From positions 1-48,733 of the forward strand of contig JAJXXT010000143.1 in NCBI GenBank assembly GCA_021780935.1: a stretch of 48,733 nucleotides of DNA. Direction: 5' to 3'. The notes under the pieces are model-generated. The model was not told the DNA's origin and made no database searches. It worked only from the letters and a program-made list of their open reading frames with translations. Source of the stretch: Pseudomonadota bacterium (GTDB taxonomy: Bacteria; Pseudomonadota; Alphaproteobacteria; Acetobacterales; Acetobacteraceae). Made by a program: the position numbers and the translations under genes. Positions 7,987 through 16,746 of the stretch are shown one piece after another (positions within the stretch are counted from its first letter, which is position 1; the number at the start of each line of letters is the position of its first letter).

Positions 7987-9348
7987 GGTCACGACAACCC
8001 GCAGCCCGCCGCCCTGGCGATTGGCCAGCACCACGTCGCCGCCATGGGCGCGCAGGATGTTGCGGGCGATCGGCAGACCGAGGCCGGTACCACCTGTCTC
8101 GCGGTTGCGGCTGGTCTCCACACGGTAGAACGGCTGAAAGACGCGCTCGATTTCCTCGGGCGGCAGGCCGGGGCCTTCATCCTCGATGGTGATGGCCAAC
8201 ATCGCCGGCGTCGAAGCGCCGGTGGGCGTGGCGGCCAGCGTGATATGGGCGGCGGCGCCGTATTTCAGTGCGTTGGCGACGAGATTGGCGAGCGCGCGTT
8301 TCAGCGCGAGGGGGCGGATGGAGGCGGTGAGATGTTCCGGCCCCGATATGTCGATCTTGGCGGCGAGGTCGGGGTAGAGGTCGGCCGCGTCGTCGGCGAC
8401 GGTACGCACCAGGCTCGCGAGATCAACGGGGAAAAGCGGCTCGTCGGTGGCAACGTCGCGGCCGAATTCCAGTGTGGCGCGGACCATGGCCAGCAGCTCG
8501 TCGAGATCGGCCTGCATCTTGGCGCGCAACTCCTCGTCCTCGATGAACTCGGTGCGCAATTGCAGCCGCGTGATCGGGGTCTTGAGATCATGACCGATGG
8601 CGGTGAGCAGAAAGGTGCGATCGGCGACGAAGCGACGGATGCGCGCGGCCATGGTGTTGAAGGCATGCGCCGCCTGAGCGAGTTCCAGCGGGCCGGTCTC
8701 CGGCAGCGGATCGGCGTTGACGTCGCGGCCGAGACGTTCGGCGGCGGCGGCGAGCAGACCGACGGGGCGGATGAGGCGGCGCGTTGCCCACAGGATGAGG
8801 ATGCCGGCGGCGATCGTCATCAGCAGAAAGGCTGCGAGAAAACTCGGCGACTGCCAGGGGCGCAGCGGCGGCAGCGGCACGACGACGTCGAGCCATGTGT
8901 TGGGCCGCGTGTCATTGGGCAGGCGCATCGCGACATGCAGACGGCCGAATCGTTCGCCGCCCATCAGCAGCATCGGGCGCGGGCGCAGCCGGAACGGGAT
9001 CGGGACCAGCTGCACTTCCGCGCGCAGCAGGCGCTGCATGAACGGCGGCACGGGCGGCAGGTCGTGGCGTGGCGGCTGGTGGATGATCTGCGACCGCATG
9101 CCGCCCTGATGGCCAAACCGCGCGACCAGTGCCTGGCGCTGATCGGGTTCTGAGAGGATGACGTTGCGATACAGCACCAGGGCGCGGACGAGGGCGGTGC
9201 GCTGGTTGGCCTGGGCCAGCAGACCGATGCGGTCGAGCGCGTGGATGGTGAGCCCGGCGATCTGGACCGCGGCGAGCGAAAGCAGCAGCACCAGCGCGGT
9301 GCGCCCGGCAAGGGTCGCGGGCCAGAGGGTGAAGCGGCGCGTGGCCAC
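7975..9348 (-). CDS. sensor histidine kinase, EnvZ/OmpB type
   Basis: 457 residues. There is a transmembrane helix at about 17-37, a periplasmic sensor of about 130 residues rich in Pro and Arg, a second helix at about 168-187, and a HAMP linker to about 240. The H-box IGHDLKTPITRLQ carries phospho-accepting His253. An N-box (LANLVANALKYG), the G1 box DEGPGLPPEE and the G2 box GTGLGLPIA complete the kinase core. The sensed signal is unknown. It is transcribed after the response-regulator gene, with 6 bp between them, and is its obvious partner. Confidence 0.93.
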   Translation of the reverse strand: MATRRFTLWPATLAGRTALVLLLSLAAVQIAGLTIHALDRIGLLAQANQRTALVRALVLYRNVILSEPDQRQALVARFGHQGGMRSQIIHQPPRHDLPPVPPFMQRLLRAEVQLVPIPFRLRPRPMLLMGGERFGRLHVAMRLPNDTRPNTWLDVVVPLPPLRPWQSPSFLAAFLLMTIAAGILILWATRRLIRPVGLLAAAAERLGRDVNADPLPETGPLELAQAAHAFNTMAARIRRFVADRTFLLTAIGHDLKTPITRLQLRTEFIEDEELRAKMQADLDELLAMVRATLEFGRDVATDEPLFPVDLASLVRTVADDAADLYPDLAAKIDISGPEHLTASIRPLALKRALANLVANALKYGAAAHITLAATPTGASTPAMLAITIEDEGPGLPPEEIERVFQPFYRVETSRNRETGGTGLGLPIARNILRAHGGDVVLANRQGGGLRVVVTLPQ

Positions 9349-9354
9349 GGGTCG

Positions 9355-10089
9355 CTAGAGGCGCTCGACCTCGGCGGCCAGCACGTAGCCGCCGCCGCGG
9401 ACCGTCTTGATGAGCTGGGCGTGGCGGCCGTCATCCTCGAGCTTGCGGCGCAGGCGGCTCACGGCGACATCGATCGCGCGATCGAACGGGCCGGCCTGGC
9501 GGCCACGCAGCAGGTCGAGGAGCATGTCGCGGGTGAGGACGCGGTTGGGGCGGGCGACCAGGGCGAGCAGCAGGTCGTATTCGCCGCCGGTGAGCGCCAC
9601 CTCCACATGATCGGGGTTGAGCAGGCGGCGGCGCGCCGGCTCCAGTGTCCACCCGCCGAAGACATAGCCGCGGGAGGCGGGCTCGGGCCGCGCCTCCGCC
9701 ACGTCGCCGGCGCGGCGCAGGACGGCGCGGATCCGGGCCAGCAGCTCACGCGGGTTGAACGGCTTGGGGACATAGTCGTCCGCACCGAGTTCGAGACCGA
9801 CGATGCGGTCGGTCTCCTCGCCGAGGGCCGTGAGCATGACGATGGGGATGTCCGACTGGGTGCGCAGCCAGCGGGCGAGGTCGGTGCCGTGCTCGCCGGG
9901 GAGCATGAGGTCGAGCACCACGAGCTGATAGTGGCCCAGCGGCCAGGCGCGGCGCAGTTCCCGCCCGTCGCGGACAGCGGTGACGCGAAAGCGCTGGCGC
10001 TCAAGGAATTGCTTGAGCAGTTCGCGGATTTCGCGATCATCGTCCACGATGAGCAGGTGCGGCATCGCCCCGGCGGCTGGCGTCTCCAT
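9355..10089 (-). CDS. response regulator, OmpR family
   Basis: 244 residues. The N-terminal receiver has the acidic pocket IVDDD (16-18), phospho-acceptor Asp60 in VVLDLMLP, the conserved Thr (MLTAL) and Lys109 in YVPKPFN. The C-terminal winged-helix DNA-binding domain ends in the TVRGGGYVL motif. It is first in a two-gene operon with the EnvZ-like kinase. Start chosen at ATG 10089; an in-frame ATG at 10065 would also keep the whole receiver. Its promoter must lie in the 56-bp divergent gap shared with the DNA glycosylase gene. Confidence 0.93.
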   Translation of the reverse strand: METPAAGAMPHLLIVDDDREIRELLKQFLERQRFRVTAVRDGRELRRAWPLGHYQLVVLDLMLPGEHGTDLARWLRTQSDIPIVMLTALGEETDRIVGLELGADDYVPKPFNPRELLARIRAVLRRAGDVAEARPEPASRGYVFGGWTLEPARRRLLNPDHVEVALTGGEYDLLLALVARPNRVLTRDMLLDLLRGRQAGPFDRAIDVAVSRLRRKLEDDGRHAQLIKTVRGGGYVLAAEVERL

Positions 10090-10145
10090 GGCTGTTACAA
10101 TAGAGGATCTCGCGCGGTGCGGCAGGGGATGTTGCATTTCTTTGC

Positions 10146-10808
10146 ATGAGTGAAGCGGTTGGAAGCGCCCCGCGGCGCGGGGCCGGCCGGGCCGGGATGC
10201 GGCAGTTGCTGGCGCTGGATGGCGATTTTCGGCGGGTGCTGCGGGAAGCTGGCCCCCTGCCCTGGCGCACCCGCCCGCGCGGGTTTGCGGGTCTGTTGCA
10301 GGCGATCGTGGGGCAGCAGATCAGCAACCAGGCGGCGGCGGCGATCTGGCGGCGGCTGGCGCCGCTGGCGGCGGCGGGGCCGGAGGCGTTCGCGGATTTG
10401 TCCGACACGACGCTCGGCACGGCGGGGCTCTCGCGGGGCAAAATGGCGGCGGGTCGAGCCCTGGCGCAGGCATTCGCCGAACGGTCGCTGTCCGCTGCGG
10501 CGCTGGAGGCGATGGGCGACGAAGCGGCGATCGCCTCGCTCGTGGCGCTGCCGGGGATCGGGCGATGGACGGCGGAGGTGTATCTGCTGTTCGCGCATCA
10601 GCGCGCCGATGTGTTTCCGGCGGGCGACCTGGCGCTGGCGGCGGCGGTCGCGGACCTCAAGGCGCTGGCCGCCCGGCCCGGCGAGCGGGCGTTGCGGCAG
10701 ATGGCGTTGGCCTGGCAGCCGCATCGGGCGCTGGCGGCGAGGCTGCTGTGGCACTATTGGCGGCATGTCACCGGTCGGCCGGCCATGGACGATTTTCCGG
10801 CGGCGTGA
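10146..10808 (+). CDS. DNA-3-methyladenine glycosylase, AlkA/HhH-GPD family
   Basis: 220-residue base-excision-repair enzyme that removes alkylated purines. The helix-hairpin-helix LPGIGRWTAEVYL is followed by the Gly/Pro-Asp segment DVFPAGDLAL, whose Asp is the catalytic residue of the family. An N-terminal AlkA-type domain is missing, so it is the short form common in Proteobacteria. No Fe-S cysteine cluster is present, which separates it from Nth/MutY. The crotonase gene follows after 13 bp and is probably cotranscribed, without an obvious functional link. Confidence 0.9.
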   Translation: MSEAVGSAPRRGAGRAGMRQLLALDGDFRRVLREAGPLPWRTRPRGFAGLLQAIVGQQISNQAAAAIWRRLAPLAAAGPEAFADLSDTTLGTAGLSRGKMAAGRALAQAFAERSLSAAALEAMGDEAAIASLVALPGIGRWTAEVYLLFAHQRADVFPAGDLALAAAVADLKALAARPGERALRQMALAWQPHRALAARLLWHYWRHVTGRPAMDDFPAA

Positions 10809-10821
10809 GAGTTTGCGGGCC

Positions 10822-11607
10822 ATGGAACACGACCCGCGCATGCCGGTTGCCCGCGAGGGCGACATCGCCATCGTCACCTTCAACCGCCCGGAGGTGCGCA
10901 ACGCATTCGACCTTGCGATGTGGGAGCGGCTGCAGAGCGTGATGGAGGCGCTGTCCGCGGATGATGATCTGCGCTGCGTGGTGCTGCGCGGCGCGGGGAC
11001 GCAGGCATTCTGTGCCGGGGCCGATATCGCGGCGTTCGGGCAGGAGCGGGGATCGCGCGCGCTGGAGGATCGTTACGCCGAGGTGCTGCATACCTCGATG
11101 CAGTCGGTGCGACTGTGCCGGCACCCGGTGGTGGCGATGATCATGGGGGCATGCATCGGCGGCGGCGCCGGGATTGCGACGATGTGCGATTTCCGGGTGG
11201 GTGCCGAGGGGATGAAGTTTGGCATCACCGCGCGCAACCTGGGCATCTGGTATCCGTATGCGGAGATGGACCCCGTGATCGAGCTGGCGGGAACCGGCGT
11301 GGCGGCGGAGATTTTCATCGAGGGGCGAATTCTCTCGGGGCGCGAGGCCTATGAGAAGGGCCTGCTCTCGCGCGTCGTGGCGGATGGCGAGGTGGAGGCC
11401 GAGGCGATGGCGCTGGCACGGCGCGTGGCCAGCGGCTCGCCGCTGTCGGCGCGGTTCCACAAGGCGGCAATCCGCAAGCTGCGCGGTGCGCTGCCGATCA
11501 CCCAGGACGAGCACCAGGCGGTGAACGGCTTCGTTGAGACCGAGGATTTTCACCATGCGGTGCAGGCGTTTCTGGAAAAGCGCAAGCCGGTATGGCGGGG
11601 CCGCTAG
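10822..11607 (+). CDS. crotonase-fold protein (enoyl-CoA hydratase/isomerase family) lacking both catalytic glutamates
   Basis: 261 residues. The oxyanion-hole segments CAGADIA (64-70) and GACIGGGAGIATMCDFRV (109-126) place it in the crotonase superfamily. In true hydratases the second segment reads GGGxE and a later one FGxPE. Here these positions are Gly117 and Ala137, so hydration of enoyl-CoA by the usual mechanism is unlikely. Another crotonase reaction (isomerase, hydrolase, dehalogenase-like or decarboxylase-like) or loss of activity are alternatives. It lies 13 bp after the glycosylase gene. The ATG at 10822 follows GAGTTTGCGGGCC, a weak ribosome site. Confidence 0.85.
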   Translation: MEHDPRMPVAREGDIAIVTFNRPEVRNAFDLAMWERLQSVMEALSADDDLRCVVLRGAGTQAFCAGADIAAFGQERGSRALEDRYAEVLHTSMQSVRLCRHPVVAMIMGACIGGGAGIATMCDFRVGAEGMKFGITARNLGIWYPYAEMDPVIELAGTGVAAEIFIEGRILSGREAYEKGLLSRVVADGEVEAEAMALARRVASGSPLSARFHKAAIRKLRGALPITQDEHQAVNGFVETEDFHHAVQAFLEKRKPVWRGR

Positions 11608-11628
11608 GCGCGGGCGAACACGTCGTTG

Positions 11629-12525
11629 TTAAACTGAATCGATAAGCCGGGCATAGGCAGCGCGCAGGCGCTGCGTCATGGGGCCGGGGACGGCAAGCCT
11701 GCGGCCATCGATGGCGGCGACGGGGGTGACGCCCCCGAAGGTGCCGGTGACGAAGGCTTCGTCGGCGGCGGCGAGGTCGTATGTCGAGAACCGGCCGATG
11801 GCCAGCCTGATGCCCTCCGCTTCGCAAAGTGCCAGGACCTTGGCCCGGGTGATCCCGGCGAAGCAGCACGTGGCGTCGGAGGTGCGGACGGTGCCGTCTG
11901 CGACGTGGAAAAAATTGGTCGCGTTGCAGCTTGCGATGAAGCCGCGCCTGTCGAGCATCAGCGCCTCGTCGGCGCCGGCGCGGCGGGCCTCCAGCAGGGC
12001 GAGGATCAGCGGCAGGCGCGAATGCGAGTTGAGCCGCATGTCGAACTGGTCGGGGTCGGTCGCGCGGCTCGACGCGGTGGCGAGCACCAGACCATTTTTT
12101 GCGAGGTCGGGATGCGGGACCTTGTGTTCCGCGACGATGACGACAGTGGCCGCACCGATGGTGGCGGCCGGGTCCTGACTCGGAGAGGATTTCTCGCCGC
12201 GGGTGACCATGAGGCGCAGATGCACGCCGTCATGCATGGCGTTGGCGGCCAGCAGAGCCTCGATGCGGCCGACGAGGCCGGCGCGGTCGATGCCGAGATC
12301 AAGCGCGATGGCGCGGGCGCCCTGCTCCAGACGGGCCATATGCTCGTCGATGAACAGCAGTTTGCCGCGGTGGAGGCGCAAACCCTCCCACACGCCATCG
12401 CCGGCGATGAACCCGGCGTCGAACACCGAGACCGTGGCTTCGGCCCTCGGCACCAGGCGCCCGTTGACCGAAACCAGGATGCTGGCGTTGCGCGGGTCGG
12501 GCGCGAGAGCCTGGCTACCGGCCAT
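11629..12525 (-). CDS. class IV aminotransferase-like protein (D-amino-acid / branched-chain aminotransferase fold)
   Basis: 298 residues of fold-type IV: VSVFDAGFIAGDGVWEG (32-48), then the RxxR region, and a C-terminal FVTGTFGGVTPV loop that binds phosphate in the family. The PLP-lysine segment should read like IKxxxRLNxxLAxxEA. Here it is LNSHSRLPLILALLEA (165-180), with Asn166 at the Lys position. The Glu that contacts the pyridine nitrogen (TEGxxxN) is Ser199 in IASCNATNFF. So either the lysine is placed elsewhere in this clade or the protein is not a normal PLP transaminase. It is second in an operon after an APC permease (3-bp gap), which suggests the imported amino acid is its ligand. 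Confidence 0.8.
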   Translation of the reverse strand: MAGSQALAPDPRNASILVSVNGRLVPRAEATVSVFDAGFIAGDGVWEGLRLHRGKLLFIDEHMARLEQGARAIALDLGIDRAGLVGRIEALLAANAMHDGVHLRLMVTRGEKSSPSQDPAATIGAATVVIVAEHKVPHPDLAKNGLVLATASSRATDPDQFDMRLNSHSRLPLILALLEARRAGADEALMLDRRGFIASCNATNFFHVADGTVRTSDATCCFAGITRAKVLALCEAEGIRLAIGRFSTYDLAAADEAFVTGTFGGVTPVAAIDGRRLAVPGPMTQRLRAAYARLIDSV

Positions 12526-12528
12526 GCG

Positions 12529-14004
12529 CTATTCCACGGGCGGGGTGGCCAGGGCGGCCGCAAGCGCCTCCGTCCCGATGGCGCTGCGGGCGCGGGCATA
12601 GAGCAGGATGGCGACGATCGTGGCCACCACGGTCTGGAACAGCGGCTGGAACACCAGCGGCGTGTGCGGCGAGATGGCGATGGACCAGAACAGCACCAGG
12701 CAGATCACGATGGAGGCGATGCCGGCGACCGACATCCAGGGATCGGTGGCGATGCTGGCGGCCCAGCCCTGCCCCGCGCCACGCCGCTCCGCCCGCAGCA
12801 ACAGCGCGCCGACGCCGACCAGCGCCCAGACGATCAGCACCGAGAGCGAACGGATGACGACGCCGATCGACCAACCGACGAACACCGATTGCAGCAGGAA
12901 CAGCGATGCCAGCACCGCGGTGGTGCGCAGCGCCGCGACGGGGGCACGGGTTTGCGAGGTACCCGTCAGGCTCTCCGGCAGCAGCCGGTCCTGGCCGAAG
13001 GCAAATAACAGGCGCGAGCCGGTCAGAAGCTGCGGTCCCAGCGTTTTGCCGACGATGATGGCCACGACGAGATTGAGCAGCACGCCCACCCAGTGCGGAG
13101 CCACGACCGACACCAGACCGGGCGCGGTGACGAGGCCGGCGTGTTTGGACTTGATCAGCGCCACGATCGCCCACCACGGGGCAGCGTGCAGCAGCGCCGC
13201 GGCGACCAGCGTGTAGAGCACCAGCGCCACCAGCCAGCCGAGCACGAGGCCCATCGGAACCGTGCGCTCCGCATCACGCGTTTCGCCGCCCAGCGAGGGC
13301 GCGGCGCTGACGCCGCCATAGGCGAACACGAACAGCGCGCAGACCGAGAAGAAGGCGCCGAGGCTGGGGCCCGTTGGCGCCTTCGGCGGGGTGATGACGA
13401 GCTTCGTCTTCGCGGCGACGAGGCTGAGGAAATGCTCGGGCGTGGTGGAGAAGCCGATGACGACGATGGTGAGCGCGGTGAGCACGATCAGCCAGAGCAG
13501 CACGGAGACGAACAGGCCGTAGTTGCGCACGCCGGAGGCGTGCAGGGCATAAACCAGCCAGATGGCGGCGAGCCCAATGATGGTGCGCCCGACCTGGGTG
13601 GTGAGCAGATGGCCCGGCAGGCCAAGCCCGGTCACCGCATTGCCGAGGAAGGTGGAGAAAGCGAAGGCAATGAAGCCCATCGCGGCGGTGAGCGAGAGCC
13701 ACCAGAGAAAGCCAGCGATGAAGCCCATCAGCGGGTCCACGCTGCGCACGATCCAGACATAGGCCGAACCGGCGCGCGGCATGACGCGCGAGAAACGGGC
13801 GAACATGAAGACCTTGGTGATGAGCAAGAGCCCGGTGACGGCCATCGCCACCGCGACCAGGCCCTCCACCCGAGGATAGACGCTGAGGCTCTGCACCGCG
13901 ACGAAGTTGATGCCCGCACCGTATTCCCCGGCGACCGCCGATGCCATGACGGCAAACAGCCCCACCGTGCGTGCGAGCCGGAAATGTGAATTACCTGCCG
14001 ACAT
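12529..14004 (-). CDS. APC-family amino acid permease
   Basis: 491-residue inner-membrane transporter with about twelve hydrophobic segments. The first (YGAGINFVAVQSLSVYPR) replaces the usual helix-1 GSGIF-type motif of the amino-acid/polyamine/organocation family. The GGVSAAPSLGGETRDAERTVP segment near 245 matches the conserved E-x6-P region of APC carriers. It is expected to drive proton- or sodium-coupled uptake of an amino acid or amine, here unidentified. Gene order permease-aminotransferase, with 3 bp between, points to a catabolic operon. A perfect 20-bp palindrome lies 27 bp upstream of the start. Confidence 0.88.
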   Translation of the reverse strand: MSAGNSHFRLARTVGLFAVMASAVAGEYGAGINFVAVQSLSVYPRVEGLVAVAMAVTGLLLITKVFMFARFSRVMPRAGSAYVWIVRSVDPLMGFIAGFLWWLSLTAAMGFIAFAFSTFLGNAVTGLGLPGHLLTTQVGRTIIGLAAIWLVYALHASGVRNYGLFVSVLLWLIVLTALTIVVIGFSTTPEHFLSLVAAKTKLVITPPKAPTGPSLGAFFSVCALFVFAYGGVSAAPSLGGETRDAERTVPMGLVLGWLVALVLYTLVAAALLHAAPWWAIVALIKSKHAGLVTAPGLVSVVAPHWVGVLLNLVVAIIVGKTLGPQLLTGSRLLFAFGQDRLLPESLTGTSQTRAPVAALRTTAVLASLFLLQSVFVGWSIGVVIRSLSVLIVWALVGVGALLLRAERRGAGQGWAASIATDPWMSVAGIASIVICLVLFWSIAISPHTPLVFQPLFQTVVATIVAILLYARARSAIGTEALAAALATPPVE

Positions 14005-14031
14005 GATGCTGTCCCCCGTTTCGATCGCACG

Positions 14032-14051
14032 AACTGGCTGGCCAGCCAGTT
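14032..14051. promoter_or_regulatory. perfect 20-bp palindrome upstream of the permease-aminotransferase operon
   Basis: AACTGGCTGGCCAGCCAGTT is its own reverse complement. It lies 27 bp before the permease ATG and 122 bp before the divergent unknown gene at 14174. Its size and symmetry suit a dimeric repressor of TetR or similar type. No regulator gene adjoins it in this window. As RNA it would also form a 10-bp stem with almost no loop, so a DNA operator is more likely. Confidence 0.7.
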
Positions 14052-14173
14052 TCAGGCCCGATGCCGCCCCTGTTCAGCACGACCTTTGTTGCGCGGAGCG
14101 AACCTTATCAGCGGAGTGCTGTCAAATCGGGGGGGTAGGGGTTCGGTAACCGTGCAGGCGGAAGATGGGCAGG

Positions 14174-15430
14174 ATGAACCCTGTCCAGGGAACCGTGGTC
14201 GAAAGGCGGGTAAGCGACGGGCCGGCGATGGAGCGTGGGTCGCCGAGCACGTTCGCCGAGCGTGGCGTCGCTGTCCCCTTCACCACGCCGGCGCTCGGCG
14301 GGGCACGGGCGCGGCCGCGGAACCAGGGCCATGGCGGGCGGGGTGCGACGGCACCCGGCGCCCGCCGTGGTTCACGGCTCGAATTGCTGGTGCCCAACCC
14401 GTCCGGCAAGGAGGGGGTTTACGTGGTCGAGTGGGCGCGCATCCCCGAGTTTTGCACGCCGACACTGTTCGATCGCGATCTGATGATCAGCGTGGCCGCG
14501 CTGCCGGCCATCACGCCGGCCTCCATCCGCGGCGCGGTGCGGCTTGCCGCGGGCGGCGGCCTGGCTGGCGAGGCCGTGAGCGAGGCGGCGGTGTGCGCCG
14601 GGGCGGCCGACCAGCAGGAGTGGCTGTTTGCGCACGTGGAGCTGCTGCTGGCGCTGATCCGCCAGGGGGAGGCTCGCTTCGGCATCGAGGCGCACGGGGC
14701 CGAGGCGCCAACATCCGCGGCGGGGGCATCGGAAGGAGCGCGCTCGGCGCTGGAAGGGCTCGAACGGCGGGCGCGGCGCGTGGTGGTGCCGCTCGCGGCG
14801 GAACTCGGAATGGCGGAGGGCGGTGGAGAGGTCATCGGCCGATCGGTGGAACAGCTGGCGACCTTGTTCAGCGGCATCGGGCTCGGGCGGCGGGCAACCA
14901 CGGCGCGGCTGGCGCGGCTGCAGGAGGCGGTGGCGAACGTGGCGCGGGAGGCCGGCGAGAGCGCGGGGTCCGGCGATGCGGCGGCACGGCTGGTGGAGAT
15001 GGTGGCCGACGCCACGGCGCGGGCAGCGGAGCCGATGCTGCGCGCGGCCCGGTCCCGGGCGGAGGATGTGGCGGCGCTGCTGTGCTCCTGGTTGCTGGAC
15101 GCGCCGGCGGTGGCGGACGAGCTGGCACGGGTGGACTGGCTGCTGGATGGCTGGGAGCGGTTGGCCGTACCGCAGAACTCACCCCGCAGGGCGGAGGATT
15201 GGGCCATCCTGGCCTCACAACTGCCGGTGATTCCGGACGAGGCGGCTTCCTGGTCGGCCATCGCGCTGGAACTCGCGGCGGATGCGCGGCGGATGCAGCG
15301 GCGGGTGGCGCTGGGCGAGGATTGGCGCAGCGGCGTGACCCTCGCCGACCTCGTGGTGGCGAACGAGCAGGCGCTGGCGCGGCAGATTTCGGGGGCGATC
15401 CCGGCGGCGGCGGGAGCGCTGGCGGCATGA
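14174..15430 (+). CDS. conserved protein of unknown function
   Basis: 418 residues, no signal peptide, no membrane segment, no recognisable catalytic motif. The N-terminal about 130 residues (VVERRVSDGPAMERG, PSTFAERGVAVPFTTPAL, LELLVPNPSGKEGVYVVEW) look like a compact conserved domain that I recall from unannotated Rhodospirillales/Acetobacteraceae proteins. The remainder is Ala-rich and mostly helical. Start ATG 14174 is preferred over ATG 14165 because the GGCGGAAG sequence is then 9 nt upstream rather than abutting. Its stop overlaps the next gene's start (ATGA), so the two products are made together and may interact. Confidence 0.7.
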   Translation: MNPVQGTVVERRVSDGPAMERGSPSTFAERGVAVPFTTPALGGARARPRNQGHGGRGATAPGARRGSRLELLVPNPSGKEGVYVVEWARIPEFCTPTLFDRDLMISVAALPAITPASIRGAVRLAAGGGLAGEAVSEAAVCAGAADQQEWLFAHVELLLALIRQGEARFGIEAHGAEAPTSAAGASEGARSALEGLERRARRVVVPLAAELGMAEGGGEVIGRSVEQLATLFSGIGLGRRATTARLARLQEAVANVAREAGESAGSGDAAARLVEMVADATARAAEPMLRAARSRAEDVAALLCSWLLDAPAVADELARVDWLLDGWERLAVPQNSPRRAEDWAILASQLPVIPDEAASWSAIALELAADARRMQRRVALGEDWRSGVTLADLVVANEQALARQISGAIPAAAGALAA

Positions 15431-16668
15431 CGGTTGACGCGACGCGGGCGAAGGATGCGCTGGGCGGGCTGGTCGAGGCGCTCGTCGGCACGTCCGACGA
15501 GAAGCTGGCGCGCATCGTCGGGGTGCTGGACGGCACGACGGGAGCGGATGCCGAGCGGGACATGGCGGAGGCGCTGATCGCGCCGTTGCGGCCGCGTCTG
15601 GCCCAGCTTCGCCCGCGCCGGCGGCTCAATCTGTCGCGGCTGACCTTCACGCCGCTCGATCCCGTGATCGTGCCGGCGGCACAATGGGCGCGCGGCGAAA
15701 TCGGCGTGCCGCGCACCGCGCTGGCACCGCTCTGGACGACGATCCGCGCGGCGCTGGGGCCGCGTGAGGCGGAGCTGCAAACGGCACTCGCCGCGGCGGC
15801 GGCCGGCCGGTGCGAGAAGGGCCGTTGCGAGAAAGTTGGGGCGACGCTGTGGCCGCTGGCTGCCGCGGCCCTGAGCGATGCCGAACCCGCGACGGCTTGG
15901 CAGGCGGCGACGGGGCTCGACGCGGCCGATCATCAGGCGCTGGCCTCCCGGATCGCGGCCTTGCTGGCGCGCGCGCCCGGGTTGGCGGCGATGGAGACGA
16001 GGCTCGCCGCGGGCTCGCCGCCGACTCCCGCGGAACTCGCGGCCTGGCTGACGCCCCTGGCCGAGACGAGACCGCCGGCGCTTGCCACCGGCATCGCGCT
16101 TCTGCTCGCACGAATGCCCCAGGCCGAGGCGGTGATGGCGCTGTCCGAGGACCCAGAGCGGGTGCTCGCCACGACGAAGCCGGAGGTGGTGGCCGCGACC
16201 GAAGCCGCGATCGGGTTCGCGCTCGATGCCGCGGTGAGCGTGCCGGCAACGGGTGGTGACGCTGCGGCGGAGGCGGTACGGCAGGCAGCGCTGCTGCTGC
16301 TGGGTCTGGAGGCGCGAGCGCAGGAGCGCCCGACGCGGCTCGCGCGCATCCGGGCGGCGCGACAGGCCGCGGATGCGCGGTTGCGCGCCGGATTCACCGA
16401 GGCGATCTCCACGCATCTCGCGACCAGCAGCACGGTGACGCGCCAGGATGTGGCCGCGGAGGCCTCGGCGCTTGCCTTACGTCGTTTTGCCGGCGCGGCG
16501 CGCCACCTCGGCAGCGCCCCGGCCTATGAAGCGGCGCTGCGCCAGGCGGCGACGGCCCTGATCCCGCCGCGGGGCGCCGACGCGCCAACGCGCGTGGCCC
16601 GCGCCAGGCTGGTGGAGATCCTGGTAGGCTCGGAGGCCGCGGCGGCGATGCTTGGCGCCTCGGATTGA
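15427..16668 (+). CDS. conserved protein of unknown function, coupled to the preceding gene
   Basis: 413 residues, Ala/Arg-rich and predicted all-helical. An N-terminal segment with a conserved look (RRRLNLSRLTFTPLDPVIVPAAQW, residues about 65-90) is what I recall from unannotated alphaproteobacterial proteins. There is no signal peptide or membrane span. It starts at an ATG overlapping the stop of the upstream gene (ATGA), so translation is coupled. An in-frame 15-bp tandem duplication makes GRCEKGRCEK near residues 127-136. Function unknown; the constant pairing is the only clue visible. Confidence 0.7.
   Translation: MTVDATRAKDALGGLVEALVGTSDEKLARIVGVLDGTTGADAERDMAEALIAPLRPRLAQLRPRRRLNLSRLTFTPLDPVIVPAAQWARGEIGVPRTALAPLWTTIRAALGPREAELQTALAAAAAGRCEKGRCEKVGATLWPLAAAALSDAEPATAWQAATGLDAADHQALASRIAALLARAPGLAAMETRLAAGSPPTPAELAAWLTPLAETRPPALATGIALLLARMPQAEAVMALSEDPERVLATTKPEVVAATEAAIGFALDAAVSVPATGGDAAAEAVRQAALLLLGLEARAQERPTRLARIRAARQAADARLRAGFTEAISTHLATSSTVTRQDVAAEASALALRRFAGAARHLGSAPAYEAALRQAATALIPPRGADAPTRVARARLVEILVGSEAAAAMLGASD
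15805..15834 (+). repeat. in-frame 15-bp tandem duplication
   Basis: GGCCGGTGCGAGAAG (15805-15819) is followed directly by GGCCGTTGCGAGAAA (15820-15834), with 13 of 15 bases identical. It adds five residues (GRCEK) to the unknown protein. It has the same unit length as the 4458 and 35039 repeats, although the sequences are unrelated. Confidence 0.8.
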
Positions 16669-16746
16669 CCGGGGAGGGCGCCCGGGTCGGGCGGCGGTCG
16701 GGAAAGTGGTCTTTGCCGGCGCCCGCATCTCGTCTATGGGCGCGGG

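Noticed and set aside
14086..15426. Longer reading frame in front of the 15427 gene
   Set aside because: It is out of phase with the well-supported 14174-15430 gene, and the ATGA junction gives the true start.
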